Source of the DNA: a bacterium
Lineage (GTDB): Bacteria; Planctomycetota; SZUA-567
NCBI GenBank assembly: GCA_003249795.1
Contig: QKHZ01000134.1
Location: 1 to 36,592, forward strand
Direction: 5' to 3'
DNA length: 36,592 bases
The notes under the pieces were generated by a model. That model was not told the origin of the DNA and searched no databases. It saw only the letters and a program-made list of their open reading frames with translations. A program made the position numbers and the translations under genes. Below are positions 6,585-14,938 of this stretch, in pieces (within the stretch, counting starts at the first letter, position 1; the number at the start of each line of letters is the position of its first letter).

Positions 6585-7559
6585 ATGACGCAAGTTGTTG
6601 ATGAAAAAGTGAAATCCGGCGCCACCGTAACGTTTGAAGATGTTACGGTGGCGTATGGTGATAATACTGTGTTGGATCATGTTTCGGCAACGGTTCCGGC
6701 AGGCAGTGCGACTGCGATTGTTGGTCCCAATGGTGCCGGAAAGACGACGCTGCTGTTGTCGCTTCTTGGCGAAGTATCATATCAGGGAAAGATACTGTTC
6801 CGCAATTCGCAGACTGAAAACGGAGCGGTTTATAAACCCCGTATCGGATATGTCCCACAGCGTCTCAGCTTTGATCGGGGCATGCCGCTGACGGTGCTTG
6901 AGTTCATGGTCATGGGCTGGCAGCGGATGCCGTTATGGTTTGGCGTGCACGCGGAGTTTCGCGAACGTGCGATGGAATTGCTTGGTTTTGTAAAGGCAGA
7001 GCAGCTTGAAACGCGCAGGCTGGGTGCATTATCCGGCGGTGAGTTGCAGCGGGTGTTGCTTGCGCTTGCGCTGGGTCAGGAGCCGGATTTGCTCGTGCTT
7101 GATGAGCCCGCTGCCGGTGTCGATATCCGCGGAGGTTTTCTGTTTTGCGAGTTGCTTGAAAAAATTCGCCAGACGAAACGCTTTACCCAGCTGATGGTCA
7201 GTCATGATCTGGCAACGGTCACACACCACGCGACGCATGTCATCTGCTTGAACCGGAACGTTGCCGCTGAGGGACATCCCAAACAAGTATTGACGAATGA
7301 AACACTCACCGCGATCTTCGGGTTGCATATGGGCCTGATCGACCGGCGTGCGATGCCGGAGGGTGGGACGACCTGTACGGCATCGTGTTGTAATGGCGAC
7401 TGCCGTGAATGTGATCAGTCTGAAGGTCGCCGCAGTTCAGTGCGGTTGCGTGCCGGTGGCTCAGGGATGCTTCAATCGGAAAAAGCGGAGTCCGGTTCAG
7501 AGGAGAATGGCGCGTGTGATTGCGGTTGCGGCGGACATGGAAAGGGAGACGATGCCTGA
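6585..7559 (+). CDS. znuC: Zinc ABC transporter ATPase (ZnuC-like) with Cys-rich C-terminal tail
   Basis: A 324-residue ABC ATPase that powers zinc import with ZnuA and ZnuB. Walker A GPNGAGKT is at 47-54, the Q-loop near 92 (VPQ), the signature LSGGE at 149-153, Walker B LLVLDEP at 169-175 and the switch His at 207. The ATPase core ends near residue 255. A 65-70 residue tail follows with eight cysteines (264, 268, 269, 273, 276, 311, 313, 315) and H318, which is not part of the usual ZnuC fold and looks like a metal-binding appendage. The gene begins at the base after the znuA stop and its last 8 bases overlap znuB. A strong hairpin lies inside codons 12-23. Confidence 0.93.
   Translation: MTQVVDEKVKSGATVTFEDVTVAYGDNTVLDHVSATVPAGSATAIVGPNGAGKTTLLLSLLGEVSYQGKILFRNSQTENGAVYKPRIGYVPQRLSFDRGMPLTVLEFMVMGWQRMPLWFGVHAEFRERAMELLGFVKAEQLETRRLGALSGGELQRVLLALALGQEPDLLVLDEPAAGVDIRGGFLFCELLEKIRQTKRFTQLMVSHDLATVTHHATHVICLNRNVAAEGHPKQVLTNETLTAIFGLHMGLIDRRAMPEGGTTCTASCCNGDCRECDQSEGRRSSVRLRAGGSGMLQSEKAESGSEENGACDCGCGGHGKGDDA
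6620..6653 (+). repeat. 12-base perfect inverted repeat (hairpin) in the 5' end of znuC
   Basis: Arms CGCCACCGTAAC (6620-6631) and GTTACGGTGGCG (6642-6653) are perfectly complementary around a 10-base loop. In RNA this gives a stable stem 35 bases after the znuC start codon. No U-tract follows, so it is not a standard terminator. It could protect the upstream znuA message from 3' exonucleases or lower translation of znuC and znuB relative to znuA. Confidence 0.7.
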
Positions 7560-8418
7560 TCTGATGGATTTGCTGTCGCTGCTTCCGAAGATTATCCCGA
7601 TGGAGTGCATGGAGTCGGGATTTGTGCAGCGGGCGTTGTTCGGGCTGGTGCTGCTGGCGCCGATGGCCGCGTGTATGGGCGTGCAGGTCGTAAATTTTCG
7701 CATGGCGTTTTTTGCCGATGCGATCAGTCACTCGGCATTTGCCGGTGTTGCCATCGGCTTGCTGTTTGCCGCAAATCCGCACTGGACGATGCTGGTGCTG
7801 GGACTGCTTGTAGGGCTGAGCATCATGGCGGTGCAGCGCAGAAGTTCACTTTCCTCTGACACCGTGATCGGTGTGTTTTTCTCGGCGGTGATTGCGTTCG
7901 GGTTGACTGTTGTCAGCCATTATAAAAATGTCGCCCGCGATGTGAACCAGTTTTTGTACGGCGGGATCACGACAATCGACACGACAGAGTTGTGGGAGCT
8001 GATGGCGCTGTTTGTGGTGCTGATGGCGTTTCAGGTTTGGGGGTATAACCGGATGTTGTATATCGGAATGAACCCGTCTCTGGCGCAAGTCCACCGCGTT
8101 CGTGTTGCGATTTATCAGTATTTATATGCGGCACTTCTTGCTCTTGTTGTAATCTTTTCCGTCTGGGCGGTTGGTGTTCTGCTGGTGACGGCGATGTTGA
8201 TCGTACCGGCGGCTTCCGCGCGGAACTTTTCGCGGACGGCTGGCGGAATGGTCTGGTGGGCGATGGCGATCAGTGTATTCTCCGCTGTTGCCGGGCTTTT
8301 GATTTCAACGCAACCGTGGGCCGATACGGCGACGGGGGCGACGGTGATCCTGATCGCGTTTTTGTGTTTTTTGATCAGCGCCGGGGTTGCGTATTTACGG
8401 GGGGATTCATCCCGATGA
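7552..8418 (+). CDS. znuB: Zinc ABC transporter permease (ZnuB-like)
   Basis: A 288-residue inner-membrane permease of the ABC-3 family, with about eight predicted membrane segments. The family signature MAFFADAISHSAFAGVAIG (51-69) is clear, as are RRSSLSSDTVIGVFFSAVIAFGL (96-118) and the LLVTAMLIVPAASARNFSRT region near the C-terminus. I chose ATG 7552, preceded by GGGAG, rather than an upstream in-frame start, because it gives a normal-length permease and overlaps the znuC stop by only 8 bases. It overlaps the following permease gene by 4 bases (ATGA), so znuC, znuB and that gene are translationally coupled. Confidence 0.92.
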   Translation: MPDLMDLLSLLPKIIPMECMESGFVQRALFGLVLLAPMAACMGVQVVNFRMAFFADAISHSAFAGVAIGLLFAANPHWTMLVLGLLVGLSIMAVQRRSSLSSDTVIGVFFSAVIAFGLTVVSHYKNVARDVNQFLYGGITTIDTTELWELMALFVVLMAFQVWGYNRMLYIGMNPSLAQVHRVRVAIYQYLYAALLALVVIFSVWAVGVLLVTAMLIVPAASARNFSRTAGGMVWWAMAISVFSAVAGLLISTQPWADTATGATVILIAFLCFLISAGVAYLRGDSSR

Positions 8419-9515
8419 CTGCTCATGCTGGCGAGGAGTCTGCCGGCAGCAGAGGTGACCGTTTGTTCCGTCGCGGTAGTATTTTTCTGCTGGCATTTTT
8501 TCTTGTCTTTGCTTTTTCGTTTTTGTTTTCATCCGGCGGGTCGGCCGAGGTCAAATCGTTTTCTCTGGTGTTTGCGAGTATCGTCCTTGAGGCGATTCCG
8601 TTTATGCTGGTCGGCGCGTTTGCAGGTGGCCTGATCGAGGCGTTTATCAGCCGTGAGAAAATGACGTCGCTTCTGCCCAAGCGCGGGTGGGTGACGGTGT
8701 TTATTGCGGCTGGGTTGGGGATGCTGTTTCCGATCTGTGAGTGTGCAGTCGTTCCTGTTGTGCGGCGGTTGGCACGAAAGGGCTTGCCTGCTTCTGCATC
8801 GATTGCGTATCTTCTTGGTGGGCCGGTTGTCAATCCGGTCGTCGCGGCATCGACCGCACTTGCCTATACTTTTGACTGGCGCGTGGTGATTCTGCGTCTG
8901 CTGATTGGGTATATGATCGCCGTTTTTGTTGCGCTGGGGATTGACTGGGTTTTTGGTAAAGAACCGGTGTTTCGCGCAGATTTGTATGGCGATCCAAAAC
9001 AGCATAATCATGAACATGATCATCATCATGGCCACGTCGGCGGCTGTTGCGCATGCGGCTGCGGACACGATCATCAGGCGCATGGAATCCACGGGTTTCT
9101 GCAGAAGATCGGCTTGGCGTTGCGTCATGCGTCCGACGACTTCGTGCAGGTTGGGCATTTTCTTATTATTGGCGCGTTTATCGCCGCGATGGCACAGACG
9201 TTTATTGAACGGAAACTGTTTCTGGGGCTTGTTGCCTATCCGGGGGCTTCGCTGTTATTAATGATGGCATTGGCGATCCTGCTGAACTTGTGTTCGGAGG
9301 CCGATGCGTTTATTGCCGCGTCATTTAGGGGGTTGTTGTCGTTTCCGGCGCAGATGGCGTTTATGCTGACGGGGCCGGTTTTTGATTTGAAGCTGCTACT
9401 CATGTATCAGGGCGTTTTTCGTAAACGTGCGATTCTTGTGTTGTCCGTCATGATTCTGCTGGCCGTTTTCGGCGCGTCTCTTGGTCTGGAGCTTTCCGGA
9501 GGATCCCGGCCATGA
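8415..9515 (+). CDS. ArsP_1/DUF318 permease, SO_0444-type Cu/Zn efflux transporter (YcgR/YraQ family)
   Basis: A 366-residue inner-membrane permease with about eight membrane segments. The family hallmarks are FPICECAVVPVVRRLARKG (105-123, with the C108-E-C110 pair), IAYLLGGPVVNPVV (130-143) and LNLCSEADAFIAASF (291-304). A central cytoplasmic or periplasmic loop at 197-226 is extremely rich in His and Cys (HNHEHDHHHGH then CCACGCGHDHQAH), which suggests binding of Zn, Cu or a similar ion. Relatives include SO_0444 (reported Cu/Zn efflux), ArsP (organoarsenical export) and B. subtilis YcgR. The start is ATG 8415, which overlaps the znuB stop by 4 bases; the stop overlaps the TIGR03943 gene by 4 bases. 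Direction of transport is not visible from sequence. Confidence 0.88.
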   Translation: MTAHAGEESAGSRGDRLFRRGSIFLLAFFLVFAFSFLFSSGGSAEVKSFSLVFASIVLEAIPFMLVGAFAGGLIEAFISREKMTSLLPKRGWVTVFIAAGLGMLFPICECAVVPVVRRLARKGLPASASIAYLLGGPVVNPVVAASTALAYTFDWRVVILRLLIGYMIAVFVALGIDWVFGKEPVFRADLYGDPKQHNHEHDHHHGHVGGCCACGCGHDHQAHGIHGFLQKIGLALRHASDDFVQVGHFLIIGAFIAAMAQTFIERKLFLGLVAYPGASLLLMMALAILLNLCSEADAFIAASFRGLLSFPAQMAFMLTGPVFDLKLLLMYQGVFRKRAILVLSVMILLAVFGASLGLELSGGSRP

Positions 9516-10288
9516 ATTTGATCTCACTGTATCGTTTTCTCAGTCGCTGGTGGTGTCAGCTTCTGTTCTTTCTGTGGATTTGCGCACTGGCGAATTTGCT
9601 GGAACGAAATGGCTATACCGCATTCTTGCGTCCAGAATTCGGGATTGTTCTAGGGCTCGGGCTTGCCGTGCTAATCGGTTTCTTTGTCGCGGGAATGTCG
9701 AAGTCGCACGCTCCGGTTCCGCTGACGCTTGCGCAGGCATTGCGTGCAATGATTTTGCTGCTGCCGCTTTTGTATCTGCTGAATGCTCAGGGGGTGTCGC
9801 TGGATGCGAAGGCGTTTATGAACCGCTCCGTTGGTACGCCTACTGTCGGCGCACAGACTTCTGGTTCTTCGTCTGATGAAGAGTTGAGCTTGTGGGAAAG
9901 TAAAAATCAGTCGGAGAATTTTGCAGAGTCTGATCAGGTTTTGGATCAGGAAGCCGTGCCGGTGACGCTGCTTGATCTGTATGACTCTCCGGATCTGTTT
10001 TTGGGTAAGCGTGTCCGGTTTGACGGGATGTGGATGAATGATGAAAATACGCGCAAGGATTTCGGCCAGAACTCACGCGTACTGTTTCGCTTTGTCATTA
10101 CCTGCTGTGCTGCCGATGCTGTTCCGATTGCGGTTGTGCTGGTTCCAGAACAGTCTCTGGGCGAACAAGAAGAGAGCTCATGGCTGCAGGTCGAAGGCGT
10201 TTTTCAGACCAGACAAATTGGTTTGCGGCGTGTGCCGGTGCTTGAGCATGTAAGCATTGCGCCGATCGACAAGCCGGAACAGCCCTAG
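9512..10288 (+). CDS. TIGR03943 / DUF1980 family permease partner (YcgQ-like)
   Basis: A 258-residue protein with about three N-terminal membrane helices (12-30, 43-62, 74-92), an acidic linker (about 115-148) and a C-terminal soluble domain. The family signature FRFVITCCAADAVP (192-205, with the Cys pair at 198-199) is clear, and the downstream WLQVEGVF is typical. Members of TIGR03943 nearly always follow the DUF318/YcgR permease and are thought to form a complex with it. Here the two genes overlap by ATGA. In B. subtilis the ycgR-ycgQ type pair has been linked to metal or osmotic stress; a zinc-related role is inferred from fusion to the znu operon. This is the last gene of the operon. Confidence 0.87.
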   Translation: MNLISLYRFLSRWWCQLLFFLWICALANLLERNGYTAFLRPEFGIVLGLGLAVLIGFFVAGMSKSHAPVPLTLAQALRAMILLLPLLYLLNAQGVSLDAKAFMNRSVGTPTVGAQTSGSSSDEELSLWESKNQSENFAESDQVLDQEAVPVTLLDLYDSPDLFLGKRVRFDGMWMNDENTRKDFGQNSRVLFRFVITCCAADAVPIAVVLVPEQSLGEQEESSWLQVEGVFQTRQIGLRRVPVLEHVSIAPIDKPEQP

Positions 10289-10295
10289 CTGTTTT
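10278..10295 (+). terminator. Weak intrinsic terminator candidate after the znu operon
   Basis: A 6-base stem AACAGC/GCTGTT with a CCTA loop overlaps the TIGR03943 stop codon and is followed by only TTTTAA. It sits between convergent operons, where a terminator is expected. The stem is short and the U-tract poor. Confidence 0.3.
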
Positions 10296-10350
10296 AATGG
10301 TTACGATTTCACAAACAGAAGAATAGATTGGCAGGGCGGCTTGTCTGTAG

Positions 10351-11301
10351 CTACCGGTTGAGAATTTCCTGCCGGTGATTCTGGTACCAGTCGATTGTCC
10401 GCCGGATTCCTTCTTCAAACTTGACCTTCGCGGTAAACCCGAATTGGTCGCGCGCTCGGCTTGTGTCCAAACAACGTCTGGGCTGGCCGTTGGGGCGGCT
10501 GGTGTCCCAACGGATTTCTCCTTTGAATTCCGTCATGCGGGCAATCATTTCGGCAAGATCGCGGATAGAAATCTCCATGCCGGAGCCGATATTGACCGGA
10601 GCGTCGCCATCATAGTTTTTCGTTGCCAGAATGATGGCGTCGGCAACATCATCAACATAAAGAAATTCCCGCGAAGCCGATCCGTCGCCCCAGCAGACAA
10701 TCTCTTTTTCATTGTTATCCCGCGCTTCGATAAATCTGCGGATCAGCGCCGGGATGACGTGTGAACTTTCCAGATCAAAGTTGTCGCCTGGGCCATACAT
10801 ATTGACGGGCAGAAGAAAAATCGAGTTGAATCCGTATTGCAAACGGTACGCCTGAGATTGTACGAGCAGCATTTTTTTGGCAAGGCCGTAAGGGGCGTTT
10901 GTTTCTTCCGGATATCCGTTCCATAAGTCATCCTCGTGGAACGGAACCGCTGTGAATTTTGGATAGGCGCATACCGTGCCGATAGCGACAAATTTTTTCA
11001 CGCCGGTTTGCCATGCCTTGTGGATTAGCGGCACGCCCATCATCAGGTTGTCGTAAAAATATTCTGCCGGATGTTTCTGGTTTGCACCGATGCCGCCAAC
11101 GCGCGCAGCCAGATGCAGAATCACGTCAGGTTTGTTATCAGCCAGAATCTTGTCCATGTCGTCGGGATTCAGTAAGTCGCATTCTGCGCTGGACGGGGCA
11201 ACCAGTTTTTTGAGTTTTTCGTGTTGCAGACGCTTGACCAGATGCCGTCCGACAAACCCGTTTCCGCCCGTGACAAGTACTGTTGCGCCCGACAGATCCA
11301 T
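10351..11301 (-). CDS. fcl: GDP-L-fucose synthase (GDP-4-keto-6-deoxymannose epimerase/reductase)
   Basis: A 316-residue short-chain dehydrogenase that converts GDP-4-keto-6-deoxymannose to GDP-L-fucose using NADPH. The nucleotide-binding motif GGNGFVG is at 12-18. The catalytic residues align with E. coli Fcl at a constant offset of two: T109 (replacing Ser), C111, Y138, K142 and H181. The segments [19 protein letters not shown] and [12 protein letters not shown] are characteristic of the family. I chose ATG 11301, preceded by GAGGAT, because it places the Rossmann fold at the N-terminus; a longer open frame to 11508 reads into the upstream glycosyltransferase gene. It is the last gene of a four-gene operon and works directly after Gmd. 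Confidence 0.93.
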   Translation of the reverse strand: MDLSGATVLVTGGNGFVGRHLVKRLQHEKLKKLVAPSSAECDLLNPDDMDKILADNKPDVILHLAARVGGIGANQKHPAEYFYDNLMMGVPLIHKAWQTGVKKFVAIGTVCAYPKFTAVPFHEDDLWNGYPEETNAPYGLAKKMLLVQSQAYRLQYGFNSIFLLPVNMYGPGDNFDLESSHVIPALIRRFIEARDNNEKEIVCWGDGSASREFLYVDDVADAIILATKNYDGDAPVNIGSGMEISIRDLAEMIARMTEFKGEIRWDTSRPNGQPRRCLDTSRARDQFGFTAKVKFEEGIRRTIDWYQNHRQEILNR

Positions 11302-11374
11302 GTTGATATCCTCACTAACGATAGTTTTTATATTCAATAGTATAGCAAAATAATTCTGTATGGACAGGCATTTA

Positions 11375-12169
11375 TCAAGAGATGGATTTGTCATCCGGAT
11401 TCCGGCATCCGCGAAGAAGATACCATAGAAAATACGGGTTGTTGTACAAGTACCGTCGCCAGAGACGCCGTGGTTCCATCGCAAGCCGGAATGCCCATTC
11501 AAGGCCAAGTTTCATAACCCAGCGCGGCGCCTGCCTGATGTTTCCTGTTAGAAAATCAAACGCTGCACCGACACCGATCATGACCGGCTTGATCCGGTCG
11601 GCGTGTTCTGCCATCCAGCGCTCCTGCTTGGGCGCACCGAGTCCGACCCAGACAACCTGCGCACCGGAGTCATTAATCATCCTGACTATATTTTCTTCCT
11701 CTTCTGAGGATAAATTACGAAATGGCGGGCTGTAGGTTCCGGCAACGTCAAAGCCGGAAAACCTGTTTTGTAAAGACGTGGCAAGTTGTTGGGCGACACC
11801 GTCAGCGGCTCCGAAGAAAAAACTGCTGACTGATTGATTGTCTGTTCCTTTTCTCTGGCTCCAGCGTTCTGCGCAACGCTCAAGAAGATCTGGCCCGTAA
11901 ACACGTTGCTGCTCAGGGTGTCCGCGTTTCCGCATCGCCCATACCAGCGGAACTCCATCTGGGGTTGCCATTTTCGCCGTATTCAGGCATGCGGCGTATG
12001 ACGGGTCGCGGTGGGATTCCATTACCGTATGCACATTGCAGATACAAACACGCGCGGGTGTTCCCGACAACCCCCAGCTGGCGATGCAATCGGCAGCGTT
12101 GTCGAGTGACGTGATGCTGAGGTCGGTGTTCAGAACGCGGCATTTGGCTGGAGCAGGTATCGGTTGCAT
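11375..12169 (-). CDS. WecG/TagA/CpsF family glycosyltransferase
   Basis: A 264-residue GT26 glycosyltransferase, of the family that adds N-acetylmannosamine, ManNAcA or another hexose to a lipid-linked sugar on the cytoplasmic face of the membrane. Visible signatures are [19 protein letters not shown], the [10 protein letters not shown] motif near 68-77 with the catalytic-type Asp, [14 protein letters not shown] near 175-188 and [20 protein letters not shown] near 200-219. The C-terminal [20 protein letters not shown] is the usual amphipathic membrane-association region. The ATG lies 4 bases after the stop of the sugar transferase gene, so the two are coupled. It probably adds the second sugar of the repeat unit; the donor is not predictable. 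Confidence 0.9.
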   Translation of the reverse strand: MQPIPAPAKCRVLNTDLSITSLDNAADCIASWGLSGTPARVCICNVHTVMESHRDPSYAACLNTAKMATPDGVPLVWAMRKRGHPEQQRVYGPDLLERCAERWSQRKGTDNQSVSSFFFGAADGVAQQLATSLQNRFSGFDVAGTYSPPFRNLSSEEEENIVRMINDSGAQVVWVGLGAPKQERWMAEHADRIKPVMIGVGAAFDFLTGNIRQAPRWVMKLGLEWAFRLAMEPRRLWRRYLYNNPYFLWYLLRGCRNPDDKSIS

Positions 12170-12173
12170 CTGT

Positions 12174-13661
12174 TTAGTGGCCGCTGAAGAGACAGAAAAT
12201 CGTACGGAACAGAATCACAAAGTCCAGCAGCAGAGACTGGTTATAAATGTAGTAAAGGTCGTAGTCGATATTTTCATGGATCGGATGATTGCGGTCGGCA
12301 CTTACCTGCCAGAGTCCTGTCATTCCGGGCAATGCCAGGAGACGTTCGCGTTGGGAGGGTGAGTATTGTTCAACGATATAGGGCATATCCGGACGCGGGC
12401 CGACGAGGCTCATGTCGCCCTTGAGGACGTTCCAGAGTTGCGGCAGTTCATCCAGGCTAGTTTTGCGCAGAATCCGTCCAAGTGTGAAAACCTGTGGGCT
12501 TCCCGGAGACGGTTTGTCCGCATAGACCGGCGCTTTGACATCCATGGTTCTGAATTTATAAATCCGGAATGTTCTGCCGTAGCGGCCGATACGGTCTTGC
12601 TGAAAGATCACCGGCCCCGGTGAGAAGATCTTGATCAGTCCTGCTATCAGTAGCATCAGCGGTCCCAGCAGGATCAGAGCGGCGATCGATAGACAGGCGT
12701 CACTTGTGCGCTTGATCAAATGGTGTGAAAGCTGCGTTGTGACCACCTTTTCGTATGCCAAGGGAACGTCTGCAATAAAGGTCAGACCCCAGCGGCGGAA
12801 TGGCCCGAGTGAAAAATGCGGAACGTAAAAACAGGCAACGCCGACTTTGCGACATAGTGCTTGCACTTCAAGAAGGTGTCCGGTGCGCAGGCGAGGAATC
12901 GAAATGAACAGGTATTTTGCCCCGGTCGATTCTGCGGAGCTGACAAACTGGCTGAATGCGCCTAAAACCGGCAGCCGGTATTTGTTGCCGGGGCCGAAAT
13001 TGACCCAGCCTTCCATCTCATCTGCGTGATTGTCGATAAACCCGACTGGAGTCAGTCCAAGTTGAGAGTTACTCATGATGCGGCTGGCCAGTTGCCGCCC
13101 GGTTTCACCGGCTCCGTAGATAATGACCGGTTGTGCGCCGACACCTGCCGAGAGAAGCCAGTTGCCGAATGCGCGGATAAACCGCCGCCCGATGATAATA
13201 AGAGGCGCCATGATGATTGCCGAGAGGATCAGTGCGATTCGCGGCATCGGCAGGTCTCGCATCAGAAAAGACATTGCCATACTGATTGTGATATTCAGTG
13301 CCAGTCCTTTGATCAACATGACATCTTCTTCGACATTCAGGATGCTGACACCGCGTTTGTACATCCCCAGCCATCCGAAGCTGAGCAGGAGGATCAGCCC
13401 CATTCCGCCGCCGAGAAGCAGAAACGGTGAGGCGTTGTCATAAATCAGGTCTTCGACCGGACGCAATCGGATACCGTCAAGCCACGGCGAGAGCCAGACC
13501 ATGCGGGATAAAAAGTAGGCGGTGACTACCGCCAGAAAGTCTGAACTCATCAGAGCCAGTGTCATCAGTTTTGCGCGCCACGGGATGGCGGCAAATGGCG
13601 ACGGACGGTGCTGTCCTCCGGGTAGGAAACGGTCATGATCAAACGCTGAAAACTCGTTCAA
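12174..13661 (-). CDS. Undecaprenyl-phosphate sugar phosphotransferase (polyprenyl glycosylphosphotransferase, WbaP/WcaJ type)
   Basis: A 495-residue inner-membrane enzyme that starts exopolysaccharide or O-unit synthesis by moving a sugar-1-phosphate onto undecaprenyl phosphate. Four N-terminal membrane helices (about 31-51, 79-98, 117-133, 142-158) are followed by a Rossmann-like domain ([14 protein letters not shown], 179-192). A re-entrant helix (about 322-345) precedes the catalytic domain. That domain carries [25 protein letters not shown] (349-373), the catalytic D404-E405 pair in [21 protein letters not shown] and the [12 protein letters not shown] motif. The start is TTG 13661 with GGAG 5 bases upstream; no ATG is available. 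It lies 32 bases after gmd in the same operon. Confidence 0.92.
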   Translation of the reverse strand: MNEFSAFDHDRFLPGGQHRPSPFAAIPWRAKLMTLALMSSDFLAVVTAYFLSRMVWLSPWLDGIRLRPVEDLIYDNASPFLLLGGGMGLILLLSFGWLGMYKRGVSILNVEEDVMLIKGLALNITISMAMSFLMRDLPMPRIALILSAIIMAPLIIIGRRFIRAFGNWLLSAGVGAQPVIIYGAGETGRQLASRIMSNSQLGLTPVGFIDNHADEMEGWVNFGPGNKYRLPVLGAFSQFVSSAESTGAKYLFISIPRLRTGHLLEVQALCRKVGVACFYVPHFSLGPFRRWGLTFIADVPLAYEKVVTTQLSHHLIKRTSDACLSIAALILLGPLMLLIAGLIKIFSPGPVIFQQDRIGRYGRTFRIYKFRTMDVKAPVYADKPSPGSPQVFTLGRILRKTSLDELPQLWNVLKGDMSLVGPRPDMPYIVEQYSPSQRERLLALPGMTGLWQVSADRNHPIHENIDYDLYYIYNQSLLLDFVILFRTIFCLFSGH

Positions 13662-13693
13662 GAATACTCCGTGGTCGTATTATAGAAAACAGG

Positions 13694-14716
13694 TTAGCCT
13701 TCGTGTGTAGCATCGCGTGCGGCGCGCTCTTTACGTGCCAGACGCACGTCGGCATCGACCATGATTTTTACCAGTCCCTCAAATGATGTTTGCGGTTGCC
13801 ACTTTAGTTTCTCCCGCGCTTTTTTTGCATCGCCCAGAAGCAGCGGTACTTCTGCTGGTCGCAGGTAACGCTCATCGAATTCGACATGATCTTTCCAGTC
13901 AAGGCCGACATGATGAAAAGATACTTCAAGAAATTCGCGTACCGTGTGCGTTTCGCCGGTGGCAACGACATAGTCATCCGGTTCATCCTGCTGTAGCATC
14001 AGCCACATGGCTTCGACATACTCGGGTGCAAACCCCCAGTCGCGGCTGGCGTCGAGGTTTCCGAGGAATAGTTTTTTCTGTAACCCTTCCTTGATCCGCC
14101 CGACGGCGCGGGTAATTTTGCGGGTGACAAATGTTTCGCCACGCCGCGGGGATTCGTGGTTGAACAGGATGCCGTTCACGGCAAACATGCCGAATGCCTT
14201 GCGGTACAGCTTTGTCTGCAGGTATGCGGCGACCTTCGCGACTGCATAGGGGCTTGCGGGTGAGAACGGCGTTTCTTCCGACTGCGGCGCAATCGGTGTA
14301 TCTCCGAACATTTCGCTGGAGGATGCCTGATAAAAACGGATGGAGGTGTCTGCGTCACGGATCGCTTCCAGCAACCGCACCGCGCCGAGATCAACGACAT
14401 CGACCGTATATTCCGGTTGGTCAAATGAAACGCGGACGTGACTTTGTGCGGCGAGGTTATAGACCTCATGCGGCTGCGCTTCCTTAAGGATGTGGCGCAG
14501 GCAGGAGCTGTCGGACAGGTCACCATAGTGCAGTACAAGCCGCCGGTGGCTTTCGTGCGGGTCTTGATAAATGTCATTCAACCGTTCTGTATTGAATGAG
14601 CTTGAACGGCGGATGATTCCGTGAACCTCATATCCTTTTTTCAAAAGGAGTTCAGCCAGATACGACCCGTCTTGTCCGGTGATCCCGGTGATCAGCGCAC
14701 GTTTGATTTCTGCCAT
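13694..14716 (-). CDS. gmd: GDP-mannose 4,6-dehydratase
   Basis: A 340-residue extended short-chain dehydrogenase that makes GDP-4-keto-6-deoxymannose from GDP-mannose. The NAD(P) motif GITGQDGSY is at 11-19. The catalytic set is S133/E135 in ASSSEMFG, with Y157 and K161 in [29 protein letters not shown] and [21 protein letters not shown] are diagnostic for Gmd. The helix after the catalytic Lys ([14 protein letters not shown]) departs from the usual LYAYWITVNYREAY, so this is a somewhat divergent member. AAGGA precedes ATG 14716. It is the first gene of the operon and its product feeds Fcl, the last gene. Confidence 0.94.
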   Translation of the reverse strand: MAEIKRALITGITGQDGSYLAELLLKKGYEVHGIIRRSSSFNTERLNDIYQDPHESHRRLVLHYGDLSDSSCLRHILKEAQPHEVYNLAAQSHVRVSFDQPEYTVDVVDLGAVRLLEAIRDADTSIRFYQASSSEMFGDTPIAPQSEETPFSPASPYAVAKVAAYLQTKLYRKAFGMFAVNGILFNHESPRRGETFVTRKITRAVGRIKEGLQKKLFLGNLDASRDWGFAPEYVEAMWLMLQQDEPDDYVVATGETHTVREFLEVSFHHVGLDWKDHVEFDERYLRPAEVPLLLGDAKKAREKLKWQPQTSFEGLVKIMVDADVRLARKERAARDATHEG

Positions 14717-14777
14717 GCCTGTTCCTTATTATGTATATAGAGGCTGTGATTCCGGCGTTGTGCCAGAACTGTTTTCT

Positions 14778-14806
14778 ATTATTCGGCTTTGGCATGGCCA
14801 AGTCAA
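14778..14806 (-). promoter_or_regulatory. Sigma-70 promoter for the gmd-fcl operon with palindrome in the spacer
   Basis: Reading leftward, -35 TTGACT (14801-14806), a 17-base spacer and -10 AATAAT (14778-14783, five of six consensus bases). The transcript would begin near 14771, about 55 bases before the gmd ATG. The spacer and edge of the -35 contain a TTGGC-CAT-GCCAA inverted repeat (14789-14801), which could be an operator. The rest of the 222-base region 14717-14938 shows no gene. Confidence 0.5.
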
Positions 14807-14938
14807 GCAAGCGTTGTCAAGATCTGTGGCTTGTTGTACAAATCTTTTGATATCTCGGAGTTGTGGTTTTTTGCATTTTCGGAAGCTGTTCCTCTGTAAA
14901 CGTTAGGTGGAATATTGAACCTGCTGGTATGAAAGTGG

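Noticed and set aside
8529-9158. 209-codon open frame on the minus strand, His/Asn-rich
   Set aside because: It is the complement of the permease gene with clear family motifs, and its composition reflects the His-rich loop read backwards.
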